Positions 9,118 to 19,145 of a stretch of 62,016 bases of DNA are shown piece after piece. The first letter of the stretch is position 1; every line of letters starts with the position of its first letter. A program made the position numbers and the translations under genes. The notes beneath the pieces were generated by a model. That model saw only the letters and a program-made list of their open reading frames with translations. It did not search any database and had not been told where the DNA came from. The DNA comes from Ignavibacteriota bacterium (GTDB lineage Bacteria; Bacteroidota; Ignavibacteria; UBA10030; UBA6906), in assembly GCA_003158475.1 (NCBI GenBank), contig PMJR01000069.1, forward strand, positions 1-62,016. The letters run 5' to 3'.

Positions 9118-10028
9118 TCGTGAGGTTCTGAAATCACCGTGAGCTGCGAATCGTGCAAGCCTATTTCGACCCGGCGGACATTTGCACCGACAATTTCGCC
9201 ATCTGCATGCACGTAGAAAGATTCATCGGCGGATATCGTCAACCGCTTTTCCTTGAAGAACTTAACTCCGGGGACACCATGATGCTTCCCGCGCATCACA
9301 CGGGGCATGAGACTGAGTATCTGGAGTATGTTCTTATGTTCGACCGAACAGATGTCGAGAAGACCGTCGTCGACTCTCGCCTCAGGCGTCAGATAGAACC
9401 CTCCCCCCGCGCATTTCCCGTTTCCAACTGCGATGAGCAGCCCTCGCGATTCGCGCGAAGAACCATCGAACTCAATCGTGAAGTTGGGGGGAACGTACCT
9501 TCCGAGAGTCTGGAGCACGGCAAGCACATACAGGGCCGTTCCGGAGAGGACCGGGATCTCCCGGGTCCGGGCGGCAACTGCAGCATCGAATCCGACCCCC
9601 ACACCGTTAACAAACAGTCGTGTCTCGAAGTTGCCTCCTCCCTCCCTGGCGGCAGAGCAACGGACGGTCCCGATATCGACAGGACGTGTTACGCCCTGGA
9701 GAAGAGTATGGAGCGCCTGGAGCGGTTTGCGGGGCACTCCGACCGATTTGATGAAGTCGTTGCCGGATCCGGCCGGTATGATGCCGAGAGTTCGTGTGCT
9801 CCCGGCCAGGCCATTGGCAATTTCATTGATCGTCCCGTCCCCGCCGACGCTGACGACGACAGGGGTAGCAGCGCTACGGGCCGCCTCGGTTGCGTGCCCC
9901 GGGGCCGTCGTCTCAACGACGTCGTAGGGGATGTCTCGCCCCTCGAGCTCTCCCCGGATGGAGGCGAACACATTTTTGCCGGCTCCCTTTCCGGCCACGG
10001 GATTGACAACAAACGTAAACAGCTTCAT
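9114..10028 (-). CDS. Diacylglycerol kinase/YegS-like lipid kinase family protein
   Basis: 'VNPVAGKG...', 'VVVSVGGDGTINEIANGLAGSTRTLGIIPAGSGNDF'; probable start at MKLFTFVVN (10028). Confidence 0.92.
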   Translation of the reverse strand: MKLFTFVVNPVAGKGAGKNVFASIRGELEGRDIPYDVVETTAPGHATEAARSAATPVVVSVGGDGTINEIANGLAGSTRTLGIIPAGSGNDFIKSVGVPRKPLQALHTLLQGVTRPVDIGTVRCSAAREGGGNFETRLFVNGVGVGFDAAVAARTREIPVLSGTALYVLAVLQTLGRYVPPNFTIEFDGSSRESRGLLIAVGNGKCAGGGFYLTPEARVDDGLLDICSVEHKNILQILSLMPRVMRGKHHGVPGVKFFKEKRLTISADESFYVHADGEIVGANVRRVEIGLHDSQLTVISEPHE

Positions 10029-10870
10029 GGAACGAGCCGGATTATGGATTCGCCTTCCTGGTATAACAGTGTTCCCTTGAAGAGCATATGAGCGCTTCCT
10101 TCGAGGAACACATCTGTCCATGCGCTTCCGGTTTTTCTGAAATGGACGAAGAGCTTTTCGCCGCTCCTGACTGCCACGCTCACAGGTGAGGAGAGGGCAA
10201 AAAGATCTGAAGCGATAAGCGCGGATGCGACCGAGCCTGTCCCGCAGGCGAGTGTCTCGGATTCAACACCCCGTTCATACGTGCGGAGTTCCACCGTGCT
10301 CCCGTCCCTGATGCGGACGAAATTGACATTCGTCCCGGCAGGACTGAACCGGGGATCATGACGAATCGCCCCTCCGAGTTCCATAACATCAAGACTCTCG
10401 AGCGCCTCCTCGAGTATGACGGCGTGCGGCGCCCCGGTGTCTATGAATGCCCCCTGCATCTGCTTCCCCCGGAAGGAGAATGAGAGACCCGGCCGGATAT
10501 CCACGGGGTCCTTCATATGGAGTCTGACCGACCCCTCCCCCACTTCAGCGTCATAGATATGATCCAGCGCCTCGAAGCGCTGGTTCCTCCCGGCGACCCC
10601 CTCCATAAGCGCAAACCGCGCAATGCACCTCCCCCCGTTGCCGCACATCCCCCCCGAGCTTCCGTCTGCGTTGTAGTAGAGCATCGTGAAATCCGCCCTG
10701 GTGCTTTTTCCGAGGACAAGGAGTCCGTCTCCTCCGACGCCGAAGTGTCTGTCGCAGACAGCGGAGGCAAAGCGGGCGAGGTCGATGCGGAGACCCCCCG
10801 TGAAGTTGTTGACGAGGACAAAATCGTTTCCGGCGCCGGAAGCTTTTGTGAATGAGATGGGAACGTTCAT
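10025..10870 (-). CDS. dapF: Diaminopimelate epimerase
   Basis: 'TKASGAGNDFVLVNN', 'NADGSSGGMCGNGGRCIARF', 'RGVESETLACGTGSVASA'. Confidence 0.96.
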   Translation of the reverse strand: MNVPISFTKASGAGNDFVLVNNFTGGLRIDLARFASAVCDRHFGVGGDGLLVLGKSTRADFTMLYYNADGSSGGMCGNGGRCIARFALMEGVAGRNQRFEALDHIYDAEVGEGSVRLHMKDPVDIRPGLSFSFRGKQMQGAFIDTGAPHAVILEEALESLDVMELGGAIRHDPRFSPAGTNVNFVRIRDGSTVELRTYERGVESETLACGTGSVASALIASDLFALSSPVSVAVRSGEKLFVHFRKTGSAWTDVFLEGSAHMLFKGTLLYQEGESIIRLVP

Positions 10871-10921
10871 CGGGTCCTCGAGAGCGAGAATTTCGCAGAG
10901 CTGCAATCAGTGCTTCATGCA

Positions 10922-10952
10922 GAAACGCCCCCCCGGCCATCGGGAGGGCGTT
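10922..10952 (-). terminator. Rho-independent-like terminator downstream of tmRNA
   Basis: Stem AACGCCCTCCCG/CGGGGGGGCGTT followed by a short T run on the minus strand. Confidence 0.6.
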
Positions 10953-10960
10953 GTGCATGT

Positions 10961-11332
10961 GGAGATGGCGGGAGTCGAACCCGCGTCCGAAGAAAGGACC
11001 ATCGAGATCACTACATACATAGTCAGTCTTTTGTGCTTCGCTCCGCCGCAACCGACAGACAGGTCGCTGGCGAAGTAACCCCGGGGGTCCGGGTTTTCAC
11101 CCGGATTCGCCCTCTTCCTCCGGGGGGAAAAGGGGGCTATCCTGCCGGAATTCGGCGCCTCTTTGGAGTCCGGCAGGCAGGGCTCCTGGAGACGGGCTAC
11201 CTAACGTTTAATCAGGCAGCCAGTGCGTAGTTGTAGTCTGCACTTAGGTTTTTCCGCTTTATTTACGTGCAACTCGGAGAGCACGGTATGCGATCTGGAC
11301 CATCCCTACCCCGTCGAATCCGGGTCATCCCC
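10961..11332 (-). ncRNA. ssrA: tmRNA
   Basis: Minus strand starts GGGGATGACCCGGATTCGACGGGG and ends GGACGCGGGTTCGACTCCCGCCATCTCCA; acceptor arms GGGGATG/CATCTCC pair; ORF GCA GAC TAC AAC TAC GCA CTG GCT GCC TGA = ADYNYALAA at 11212-11241. Confidence 0.95.
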
Positions 11333-11366
11333 TACCCTTGCAATCTATGCATTAGGTGAATGAATA

Positions 11367-12242
11367 TCAAGTCTCTTCCACGCTTTCAATGCCCTGTTGT
11401 GATGCCGTTTCGTCTTTCGTCAAATAGGTTGCGGTGAGAAACCCCTTGAGATACTTAAACGCTTCCTCCGGGGTTTCCATGAATCGGAAGAGCCGGAGAT
11501 CGTCCCGCGTGATCATCCCGTGTGCAACGAGTTCGTCGAAATCGATCACCTTTTTCCAGTATTCCTCCCCGTACATAACCACCGCGACCGGTTTCTTCAC
11601 TTTTTTTGTCTGGAGGAGCGTCAGGACCTCCATCAGCTCGTCCAGCGTCCCGAATCCTCCCGGGAATACAACAAGTGATTTCGCAAGGTAGACGAACCAT
11701 AATTTCCGCATGAAGAAATAGTGGAAATCAAAATTGAGTTCTTTCGTCACATAATCGTTGGCGTATTGTTCGAAGGGGAGACTGATGTTCAGGCCGATCG
11801 ACTCCCCTTTCGCCAGTGCCGCTCCCTTGTTGGCGGCCTCCATGATTCCGGGGCCGCCCCCCGTACAGACGACAAACCTTCGCGGGGTGGCGAATTTCTT
11901 TGCCCAGGCCGTGAGGAGCCGGGAGAGTTCGACTGCGTCTTCGTAATACCGCGACATCTCGACCTGAATCTCGGAGTCACGCAGGGAAGTGAGGAGATGC
12001 TTTGTCGGTCTCGGGCTCTTGCGGAGGGTGGCCTCCACCTTCCTGAGATCTGCGAGCGTCTCATTCCGTGGCCGGACCCTCGCGGACCCGAACATGACGA
12101 TCGTGTCCTTGATGCGGGCCTTCCGGAACCTGCTCTGCGGCTCCAGGAATTCGGATATCATCCGTACGATGCGCGCGTCCGGGCTGTTGAGGAATTCCAG
12201 GTCCTTGTACGCCTTCGGCGGCTTTGGAGAGTGGCGCTTCAT
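11367..12242 (-). CDS. LOG-family (TIGR00730-like) Rossmann-fold protein
   Basis: 'GGGPGIMEAANKGA', 'VFPGGFGTLDELMEVLTLLQT'. Confidence 0.92.
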   Translation of the reverse strand: MKRHSPKPPKAYKDLEFLNSPDARIVRMISEFLEPQSRFRKARIKDTIVMFGSARVRPRNETLADLRKVEATLRKSPRPTKHLLTSLRDSEIQVEMSRYYEDAVELSRLLTAWAKKFATPRRFVVCTGGGPGIMEAANKGAALAKGESIGLNISLPFEQYANDYVTKELNFDFHYFFMRKLWFVYLAKSLVVFPGGFGTLDELMEVLTLLQTKKVKKPVAVVMYGEEYWKKVIDFDELVAHGMITRDDLRLFRFMETPEEAFKYLKGFLTATYLTKDETASQQGIESVEET

Positions 12243-13102
12243 GAGTCCCTTTCGGTCAGACAGTAGTATCGATGGTCCTTCCCTTCGACCCGGATCCCCG
12301 TTGCGATGATTCCCTCCCGGACGAGCCGGCCGAGCGTGTGGAAGATGGATTGTCGTTCCCAGCGGAACAGGCGGGTGATCGTCGGGACGGAAGAAACGAG
12401 CTGGTTCCGGAAATACCGCGTGAGTATCCGTGCCCGGGCTGTTTCGGGGTTCAACCGGCGCGCCCTGCGTATCTGATCGGGAAACGTCTCCCGGAGCGGC
12501 GCCCAGACGAATGTGAACGGGTCGTCAAGCTCCGCAACCTTGACGATGAACATTTTCTCCTGGAGTTCCGCCATGGCGCGGTCGAAGTGGATACGCGAGC
12601 TCTTCCCATGATTGCCTGTCGCCAGCTTCAGCCCCCTGGTCGTCTGGGGGGAGGAATCGGCCAGAGCATCCATGACGGCATGTGCCGTCCCTGTGAGGCG
12701 TCCCTTGAAGAACTCCTTTTCGTACTCGGTCTTGAGACCGGTCCTGTGCGACAACACGTAGAAGCACGGCAGGTATTCCAGTGACACCATCATCGGCCGG
12801 CGCTTGAGAAGTTTGCCGTAGTAAATCTTCCCCTCGGCGGGCAGGACGTTCTTCATCTCCCAGACGAACGAGATTCCCGGGTCGTGGTGCGTATGCTTGG
12901 GCATCACCGGATCACGCGCGCCGCAGGCGGCGTGCCAGAGGCAGGGAAGCTCCGAATTCTCCGACTTGAACGCAAAGCAGAATCCGACTTCGTTCACAAA
13001 TGAAAGTGCCTGGCGCTTCGTCGCAACGGCGCGTGACGGCATCCGCCGGTGAACCCGGTCCCGCCACACCTCGATTTCCTCCAGCGTGTAGCTGAGTTTC
13101 AT
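12239..13102 (-). CDS. Conserved hypothetical protein with C-terminal winged-helix-like segment (possibly AlkZ-related)
   Basis: 'QLVSSVPTITRLFRWERQSIFHTLGRLVREGIIATGIRVEGKDHRYYCL'; ATGA overlap with the LOG gene. Confidence 0.5.
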   Translation of the reverse strand: MKLSYTLEEIEVWRDRVHRRMPSRAVATKRQALSFVNEVGFCFAFKSENSELPCLWHAACGARDPVMPKHTHHDPGISFVWEMKNVLPAEGKIYYGKLLKRRPMMVSLEYLPCFYVLSHRTGLKTEYEKEFFKGRLTGTAHAVMDALADSSPQTTRGLKLATGNHGKSSRIHFDRAMAELQEKMFIVKVAELDDPFTFVWAPLRETFPDQIRRARRLNPETARARILTRYFRNQLVSSVPTITRLFRWERQSIFHTLGRLVREGIIATGIRVEGKDHRYYCLTERDS

Positions 13103-13110
13103 CTGCCCCT

Positions 13111-14142
13111 TCAGTTGTCGGATGAATTGCCGGTGAGCAAAACGCTCACTCCGGTCCCGCCCGCGGCAAGCCAGTCTCCCGCAGCCGCAACGTCATTCCT
13201 GACGATTGCGAGTCCCAGGTATTTTCCGTCAAAAGGAATTTCTGTCATGCTCGTGAGCGTTCCGGCTTCCATACCATTGTTGGACAGGGGAAGCGGCGTC
13301 GTTCCGGGAATTGCCCGCGGGGACTCGACGCGGGCAAGATGCCGTCTGATTTTCCCGTAGGTGTCGAGGCGGGCGATCACCTCCTGCCCGATATAGCATC
13401 CCTTGGTGAAGCTTATGGAGTCGCGCAAATCGCATTCGAAGGGGTTGTATTCATCGTTGAGCTCTCCGGGAGAAGCGGAGATTCCCCTGGCGATCCTGAA
13501 ACCCTCGTATGCCCGTCCCCCTATCCAGCGTGCTCCCGGCAGCGAATCGAGCATCTCCAGCAAGCGGGGTGCGCTGTCCTTGTCGGTGATGATGTGCGCG
13601 ACATCGGACCTGGAATCCTTGCTGTGCACGACGAAGAGATTCGTCCCCTCTCGAGCGAGAAGGACGGAAGTGCTTTCGCCGGAGGGAGAATCAAGCATCG
13701 GAGAAAACATGGAAATCATCCGAGGTCCGATGAGTGAAGCCATTACAGTGTCGCCAGTTATAGTGTTAAGTCTGATATCTTCTGTAATAGTAAATTTTTC
13801 GATCCACTGTGTCAGAAGCTGTTCGGTACCGGGCGACGTTATGAGGACAAGGGAATCTTCCCGGGAGGAGACAATGACCCGGTCGACTATGCGCCCCTTG
13901 TCGGTGACGAAGACCGTCGAGACGACTCCCCCCGCCCGGAGTCCGATGAGTGAGTTTGTCGAGAGCCGGTGGAGTAGATCGAGTCGGTCATTTCCGGTGA
14001 CTTCTATCCGGCCGAACTTCGAATTATCGGTAATCCCCATCCCACTGCAGGCGGCCCGGAATTCGGCTTCGGGATCCCCGAATGAGAGTTCCGGTCCCCT
14101 GCACCCCGCTGGACTCAAATTTGGCATCGTAAAAGATAGCAT
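13111..14142 (-). CDS. YgfZ/GcvT-domain folate-binding protein
   Basis: 'DRLDLLHRLSTNSL', 'NPFECDLRDSISFTKGCYIGQEVIARLDTYGKIRRHLARV', the YgfZ K-GCYxGQE motif. Confidence 0.92.
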   Translation of the reverse strand: MLSFTMPNLSPAGCRGPELSFGDPEAEFRAACSGMGITDNSKFGRIEVTGNDRLDLLHRLSTNSLIGLRAGGVVSTVFVTDKGRIVDRVIVSSREDSLVLITSPGTEQLLTQWIEKFTITEDIRLNTITGDTVMASLIGPRMISMFSPMLDSPSGESTSVLLAREGTNLFVVHSKDSRSDVAHIITDKDSAPRLLEMLDSLPGARWIGGRAYEGFRIARGISASPGELNDEYNPFECDLRDSISFTKGCYIGQEVIARLDTYGKIRRHLARVESPRAIPGTTPLPLSNNGMEAGTLTSMTEIPFDGKYLGLAIVRNDVAAAGDWLAAGGTGVSVLLTGNSSDN

Positions 14143-14270
14143 CGCACCCTTTCAAAGTCAAACGGGGCCGCCCTCTGGTTATTTGAACAGTTGCCGAGCT
14201 TTTACTTGCAAAGAGGGCAACATTTGGACATATTGAACGTCACGCACACACAAGGATGGAGTATCCCCCG

Positions 14271-16499
14271 ATGAGATCAAAACTTTTTCTCTCCCTCTTC
14301 TTTTCGCTCCTCGCAGGTTGCGCAACATTCAAAGAACTTCAGCCGAAACCGGAACTCTCCCCCGCTGAGCGGGGCTATATCGAGCTGAGGAACGACAAGG
14401 AGGATTTTCAGCTTGACCAGGGAAAGCAGTATTTCATCCGATTCCCGCGTCCGCTGCACGACAATTTCGACATCGTTCTCACGACGAATGCCAAGTGGTA
14501 CATGGATACGTACCTGACCAGGACGTTTGATGACGGGAAGGGGCCGATAGTCCGCATACAGGATGAAGCGTCCAGGGAGGATTCCTCGAGCGTGTATGCC
14601 GTCGATCTCTCGAGCGGGACATATTTCTGGGTGATCGACACTGTCCGGCAGGACATCGGGTTGCACCTTCAGTACAGGTACGTCCCACGCTGGCGCCACA
14701 GGTTCGAAAACGAGTACGCCGGGTTCAAGCAGACGCTTTCCGGGAGCCTCGTCGATCGCTCCACCTACAGCTCCTCGCCGGGGGCGATCCCTATTGAATC
14801 CGTCGATTTCGCAGAGCGGCTCGGGTATGTCGGCAGCCGCACCTCGAAACTCAATGCCATGAACGAACAGTTGAAGAAGCTGGCAGACCTCTTCCCCCCC
14901 GACATCGCGGCGGCGAATGACACGGCGTACCGGAACTTCAAGACCCTCCGGGCGGCTGTGGAAGACGAGATCCAATTCCAGCAGAACTACGCGGCCGCAC
15001 TCTCGATTTTCCAGAAAGAAAAGAATGCCGGCAACAATACGGGATCGTTCCTCTCGGATGCCCTCGCGTATGCGGAGTTCCTCCGCCAGCATGACCGGTA
15101 CCCCGCCCTCATGGTAGAAAAGGCGAGGAAAACGATCATGCTCCGTCTCAATGATGCCGTTCCCTACTACGAACAGCAGCTCAGGAACAAGAAGGATGTG
15201 AAACCGATTGTTCTCGATCCCCCTCTGGAACCCGTGCAACAACTGTATGCCGCCTCGGGCAGGGGAATCCCCCCCGCGTTCGAAGCACTCCGGACGTTCG
15301 TGGAGAGGTTTAACCTCGAGGCTTCGGCCCTCCAAGCGGCGACTGTGCGCCTCAAGGAACTGCACGCGCTTGTGGACAAGACCATCTCCCCACCGGCCGC
15401 ATCGTTCTACGCAGGGATCGAAGCTTCCGCGCGTGACATACGCGCGGGGATCCCGCCCCCCCAGGCCGCATCGAGCGAACGGTACCGGGGTCTCGACGCA
15501 GCCTCTCTTCTCGCACTGGAGCTCGCGAGGGCGGCGGAACAGGCCGATGATTTTCAAGCCCTGTTCGGATCCGGCTCTCAGATCGCTGCGGACATCACGG
15601 CGCGCTCATGGTGGACCGCAGAATCGAAAACACGCGATCTGTACGTGGGGAAGGACGGGAGGACATTTGCCAGCGTCGAACGGCATCGGGAGAAGCTGGT
15701 CAGGTGGTTCGAGTCCGACATTTTCAACGGGGTCCGGAACGCAACACGCGAACGGCTGGACGCGTTCGTCAAGCTGCACGAATCAACGTACACGGACGTT
15801 CCCCGGCTCTATGCCGACTCTGCATTCCAGCCCGCCTACAACCTTTCCTTCAGCGCAGCCGGGCAGGGAGTGCTCGCGCAGAAGAAGGGTCAGATAGACG
15901 AGTATATCAATAAAGTGAGACATTTCCAGTTCCCCGAGGCGGCGATACGTGTGATCTACGCTGACTTCACGCGCGATATGAGTGCCCCGGACGGAGTCGA
16001 CCGGGCGCGGGCCGTCGTCGAACACGGAAAGGAATACAAGGGGAACGACAAACAGTTAACGGCGATCGTGAGCGAGTGCGATCCCGCTGCGGCGAAGTGG
16101 ATCGTCCACCCGAAAGAATACCGCCGTCTTCTCGCCCTGCCGGTGACAAGCAACAGGAAGGGATCCAATGACTATATGTTCCGGATACGGCTTCAGATCC
16201 CGTCCGACGCGCAGTTCCCGGTCTTTGACGTGAACATTAAACTCCCCAGAGAGCTCGCCGAAGGGGCCGGCCGGGAACAGTGGTACGATCTGATCACAAT
16301 CAACAACACGCCGATTAAGAACGAGGGACGGTTCCGTATCACATCCCCCACGTCGGACAACGGGTACGAATCGCAAATCACCCCCGTGCAGATGGACAAG
16401 GAGGGACGCAACATACTCGAAGTCCGTTTCAAGAAATCGTCGTACAGGGTGTATGAAATCAGCGCCATGGCGCAGGTCCCGATCATGAAAAAGAACTGA
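14271..16499 (+). CDS. Large lipoprotein, first gene of the divergent ABC operon
   Basis: Signal peptide with lipobox 'LFFSLLAGCATF'; no recognised domain; 13 bp upstream of the next gene. Confidence 0.75.
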   Translation: MRSKLFLSLFFSLLAGCATFKELQPKPELSPAERGYIELRNDKEDFQLDQGKQYFIRFPRPLHDNFDIVLTTNAKWYMDTYLTRTFDDGKGPIVRIQDEASREDSSSVYAVDLSSGTYFWVIDTVRQDIGLHLQYRYVPRWRHRFENEYAGFKQTLSGSLVDRSTYSSSPGAIPIESVDFAERLGYVGSRTSKLNAMNEQLKKLADLFPPDIAAANDTAYRNFKTLRAAVEDEIQFQQNYAAALSIFQKEKNAGNNTGSFLSDALAYAEFLRQHDRYPALMVEKARKTIMLRLNDAVPYYEQQLRNKKDVKPIVLDPPLEPVQQLYAASGRGIPPAFEALRTFVERFNLEASALQAATVRLKELHALVDKTISPPAASFYAGIEASARDIRAGIPPPQAASSERYRGLDAASLLALELARAAEQADDFQALFGSGSQIAADITARSWWTAESKTRDLYVGKDGRTFASVERHREKLVRWFESDIFNGVRNATRERLDAFVKLHESTYTDVPRLYADSAFQPAYNLSFSAAGQGVLAQKKGQIDEYINKVRHFQFPEAAIRVIYADFTRDMSAPDGVDRARAVVEHGKEYKGNDKQLTAIVSECDPAAAKWIVHPKEYRRLLALPVTSNRKGSNDYMFRIRLQIPSDAQFPVFDVNIKLPRELAEGAGREQWYDLITINNTPIKNEGRFRITSPTSDNGYESQITPVQMDKEGRNILEVRFKKSSYRVYEISAMAQVPIMKKN

Positions 16500-16511
16500 G
16501 GACGGCTCAGA

Positions 16512-18257
16512 ATGAAGAACAAACGGCTCGTTAGTATTCTCGGCGGGGTTGGGCTCGTCGTCATCGGCGTGGTTCTCTACCTCATTTTTCACCGTCCCGA
16601 TCTTTCGGAAAGCATCGTTCTTCCGTTCATCGCGCACCAGAAACCAGCGATCGACCCGCACCTTCCGGGACCGACGCCCCTGTCCGACAAGCTCGACGAG
16701 GTCCAATTTGACGGCCTGTTCGACCTCTCGGCGAACCCGAGCGGGATCGTGTACCAGGACGGGCTCGGCGAACTCGTCGGTGTGGACCAGGACAACGTGG
16801 TGACGGTCCGTCTGAAGCCGAACAAGCGGTGGAGCGACAGCTACCAGATCACCGTGAAGGACGACAAGTACACGATTGCGAAATCCCGCGATCACTTCTT
16901 CTCGGCCGTGGACCTTCAGTTTACGATACGGAGGATCATGACGCTCGGGAGCCTCTCCCCCGACTACATACTGCTGATCCAGGCGATGGAATCGCCGGGG
17001 TTCGAGGGGCCCGATGACCGCGGGGAGATCCGGTTCAGGTTCAGGCAGAACAGGATATGGAAGGAGGCGGACATCAAGGAGAGCCTGTCGTTCAAGATCC
17101 TCCCCGAAGGGTCCCCGATGAACGCCTTGAATTACACGGTGGGGACTGCGGCCTACATGCCGCTTCCGCCGAAGGAGGGTGTGTCGAACTACTTCAGGAC
17201 CCCGGATGGGGGTGCCGCCATCCCCGACCTTATTCTCGCGCCGTTCATCGACAACAGCACCTACACCACCGAACTGAGGAATGGTGCGATCAACGTTCTC
17301 CTGGAATCCCCCTTCGGGGCCCTCTCCCCGGTCCTGACGGACAGCAGAAAGTTCTTCACGAAATCGAATATCAGCACAACGATGTTTGCGGTGCTTTTCA
17401 ATACGGGGCGACTCTCCCGCGATCAACGGACGCAGCTCCGGAGGCTGCTCGACAGCAGGCTTATCGCGGACCGCTTCTTCAACGTCGGGACACCCCAGCA
17501 GCGCCACATACAGGATTACAAAGGGAACCGGGACAACTACGCTGACTATGTGAACCACAGCGTCTTCCCCACCTCGTCGTACTACATCGAGGAGAAAATC
17601 GTCGAACCGGCCCCGGCCCGTGATAACGCTCCGGCCGACCTCTCCCTTCTTCCGGACACGGTGCGGATCAAGGCATGCACGAACTTCGGCTTCCGTGAGG
17701 AATACTCGGAACTTGCCGACATACTGAACGATCCCGCGGTCACCAGGGGGAAGGTGAAAGTGACGATCGTCGGAAACGAAGAGATACAGCGGGGGAACTA
17801 CGACGCGGTCGTCGTTGCCTTTACAGGGTACAGGAGCAACTTCCTGTTCGATCTTTATGACATATTCCTGCGCCAGCCTGACCTCGTGACCTACCGGATC
17901 AATCTTGAGGTCTCGGACGACGCCCGGGGAGCACAGACAGTGTCTCCGGGGTCGTTCCGGAGAGAGAACAACTTCTTCGGCCTGGACGCAGGGGCGGATT
18001 CGCCGGACAAAGCCGACGTCAACCAGTTCCTCCAGTATGTGTACGGGTTCATGTCCACGCGCAACATCGGCGACAAGCAGGAATATTCCCGTCGCATCGA
18101 CCAGCTCGAACACGGGCTGAGCCTCGGTGCCTGGCTCTTTTCCGTCCCTTCCCTCGCCTATTTCAGCACGCAGTTTGACAGCACAAGCATAAGTCTCTAC
18201 GGCGTTGCCTCCCAACTTTCGACGATCAAGCAATGGCGGGAAACCCCGGACCGCTGA
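16512..18257 (+). CDS. Membrane-anchored family-5-like (Opp/Dpp) extracellular solute-binding protein
   Basis: N-terminal TM; 'VTVRLKPNKRWSD...FSAVDLQFTIRRIM', 'MFAVLFNTGRLSRDQRTQLRRLLDSRLIADRFFN', SBP_bac_5-like. Confidence 0.75.
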   Translation: MKNKRLVSILGGVGLVVIGVVLYLIFHRPDLSESIVLPFIAHQKPAIDPHLPGPTPLSDKLDEVQFDGLFDLSANPSGIVYQDGLGELVGVDQDNVVTVRLKPNKRWSDSYQITVKDDKYTIAKSRDHFFSAVDLQFTIRRIMTLGSLSPDYILLIQAMESPGFEGPDDRGEIRFRFRQNRIWKEADIKESLSFKILPEGSPMNALNYTVGTAAYMPLPPKEGVSNYFRTPDGGAAIPDLILAPFIDNSTYTTELRNGAINVLLESPFGALSPVLTDSRKFFTKSNISTTMFAVLFNTGRLSRDQRTQLRRLLDSRLIADRFFNVGTPQQRHIQDYKGNRDNYADYVNHSVFPTSSYYIEEKIVEPAPARDNAPADLSLLPDTVRIKACTNFGFREEYSELADILNDPAVTRGKVKVTIVGNEEIQRGNYDAVVVAFTGYRSNFLFDLYDIFLRQPDLVTYRINLEVSDDARGAQTVSPGSFRRENNFFGLDAGADSPDKADVNQFLQYVYGFMSTRNIGDKQEYSRRIDQLEHGLSLGAWLFSVPSLAYFSTQFDSTSISLYGVASQLSTIKQWRETPDR

Positions 18258-19138
18258 TCGGAAGGGAGTATGCGCTCAGGCCGGCGATGAGCGTCGCCGG
18301 CCTGGTTGTTGCCATCTGCGGTGCGCTGTGCGCCGAACAGCGCACGGGTGACGTCATGATAGTGGAACACCCGGAGAGGCTCGTGGTGTTCAGCAAATAC
18401 CAGCAGCGTCTGACCCCCGACGAGTACCGCCGGCTCCCCCCGTTCGCTCCCATGGTCCTCCAGCGCGAACATGATCATCTGGGTGACGGCTTCACCCCCT
18501 GCGCGGCCGTGGAGATCGGCCGCGAACCGTATTACATACTGAGGAATGAGGGGGGCGGCTTCTCCGCGCGGGGCGAACCGGGGAAAACGGAGATATTCAG
18601 GAATGTTCCACTCCTCAGCGACACCGTCGTGCTGCTCCGTGGCAGAGCACTCAGGCTGCGGCCGGCGGGAGACAGGGAAGAGGTCCTGCTGCCGCCGGGG
18701 ACACGCGTAGTGCGCATCTTTGAACATGAATCAGGGACATACGTGCGCCTCTCCTCCCCCGGGGGACGCTTCGGCTGGCTTTCGCTCCCAGGCTCCGCTC
18801 GCTCCTCGCAGTGGCGCGAGGTGGAGACTGCGTCACCCGCGGGGATTTCCTCCGGTGATCTCCTCCTCCGGGTCCGGCCCGTCGTCGACGGGGCGAACGA
18901 GTCTCTCCGGCGGATCTACGCCGCACTTTCCCCTGAAACCGGCAAAGGCCAGACGCCTCCCTCCTTCCGCCTCTCCCTGTCGCACGGGGAGATCAGGTGC
19001 ATTCTCGAACCGGCCGCACTCTCCGGTTCCTTCAGCGGCAGCATGAGGGCCTTGCTCGCCGGGCTCGAACGCGTCCTGGGAGGGACGGGGCTGCACCCGG
19101 AGATCTCGGACGGCGCGATTTTCATTCCACTCCAGTGA
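18233..19138 (+). CDS. Exported SH3-like-domain protein
   Basis: Hydrophobic N-terminus; 'LRLRPAGDREEVLLPPGTRVVRIFEHESGTYVRLSSPGGRFGWL' resembles bacterial SH3. Confidence 0.55.
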   Translation: MAGNPGPLIGREYALRPAMSVAGLVVAICGALCAEQRTGDVMIVEHPERLVVFSKYQQRLTPDEYRRLPPFAPMVLQREHDHLGDGFTPCAAVEIGREPYYILRNEGGGFSARGEPGKTEIFRNVPLLSDTVVLLRGRALRLRPAGDREEVLLPPGTRVVRIFEHESGTYVRLSSPGGRFGWLSLPGSARSSQWREVETASPAGISSGDLLLRVRPVVDGANESLRRIYAALSPETGKGQTPPSFRLSLSHGEIRCILEPAALSGSFSGSMRALLAGLERVLGGTGLHPEISDGAIFIPLQ

Positions 19139-19145
19139 CAGTGAC

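Noticed and set aside
9153-10091. 312-aa plus-strand ORF
   Set aside because: Antisense to the lipid kinase gene with its GGDGT motif.
14277-15557. 426-aa minus-strand ORF
   Set aside because: Antisense shadow of the lipoprotein gene, which has a clear signal peptide and operon context.
16056-18233. 725-aa minus-strand ORF
   Set aside because: Antisense to two well-supported plus-strand genes (lipoprotein 3' end and SBP); low-complexity Arg/Val/Glu composition typical of a high-GC shadow ORF.
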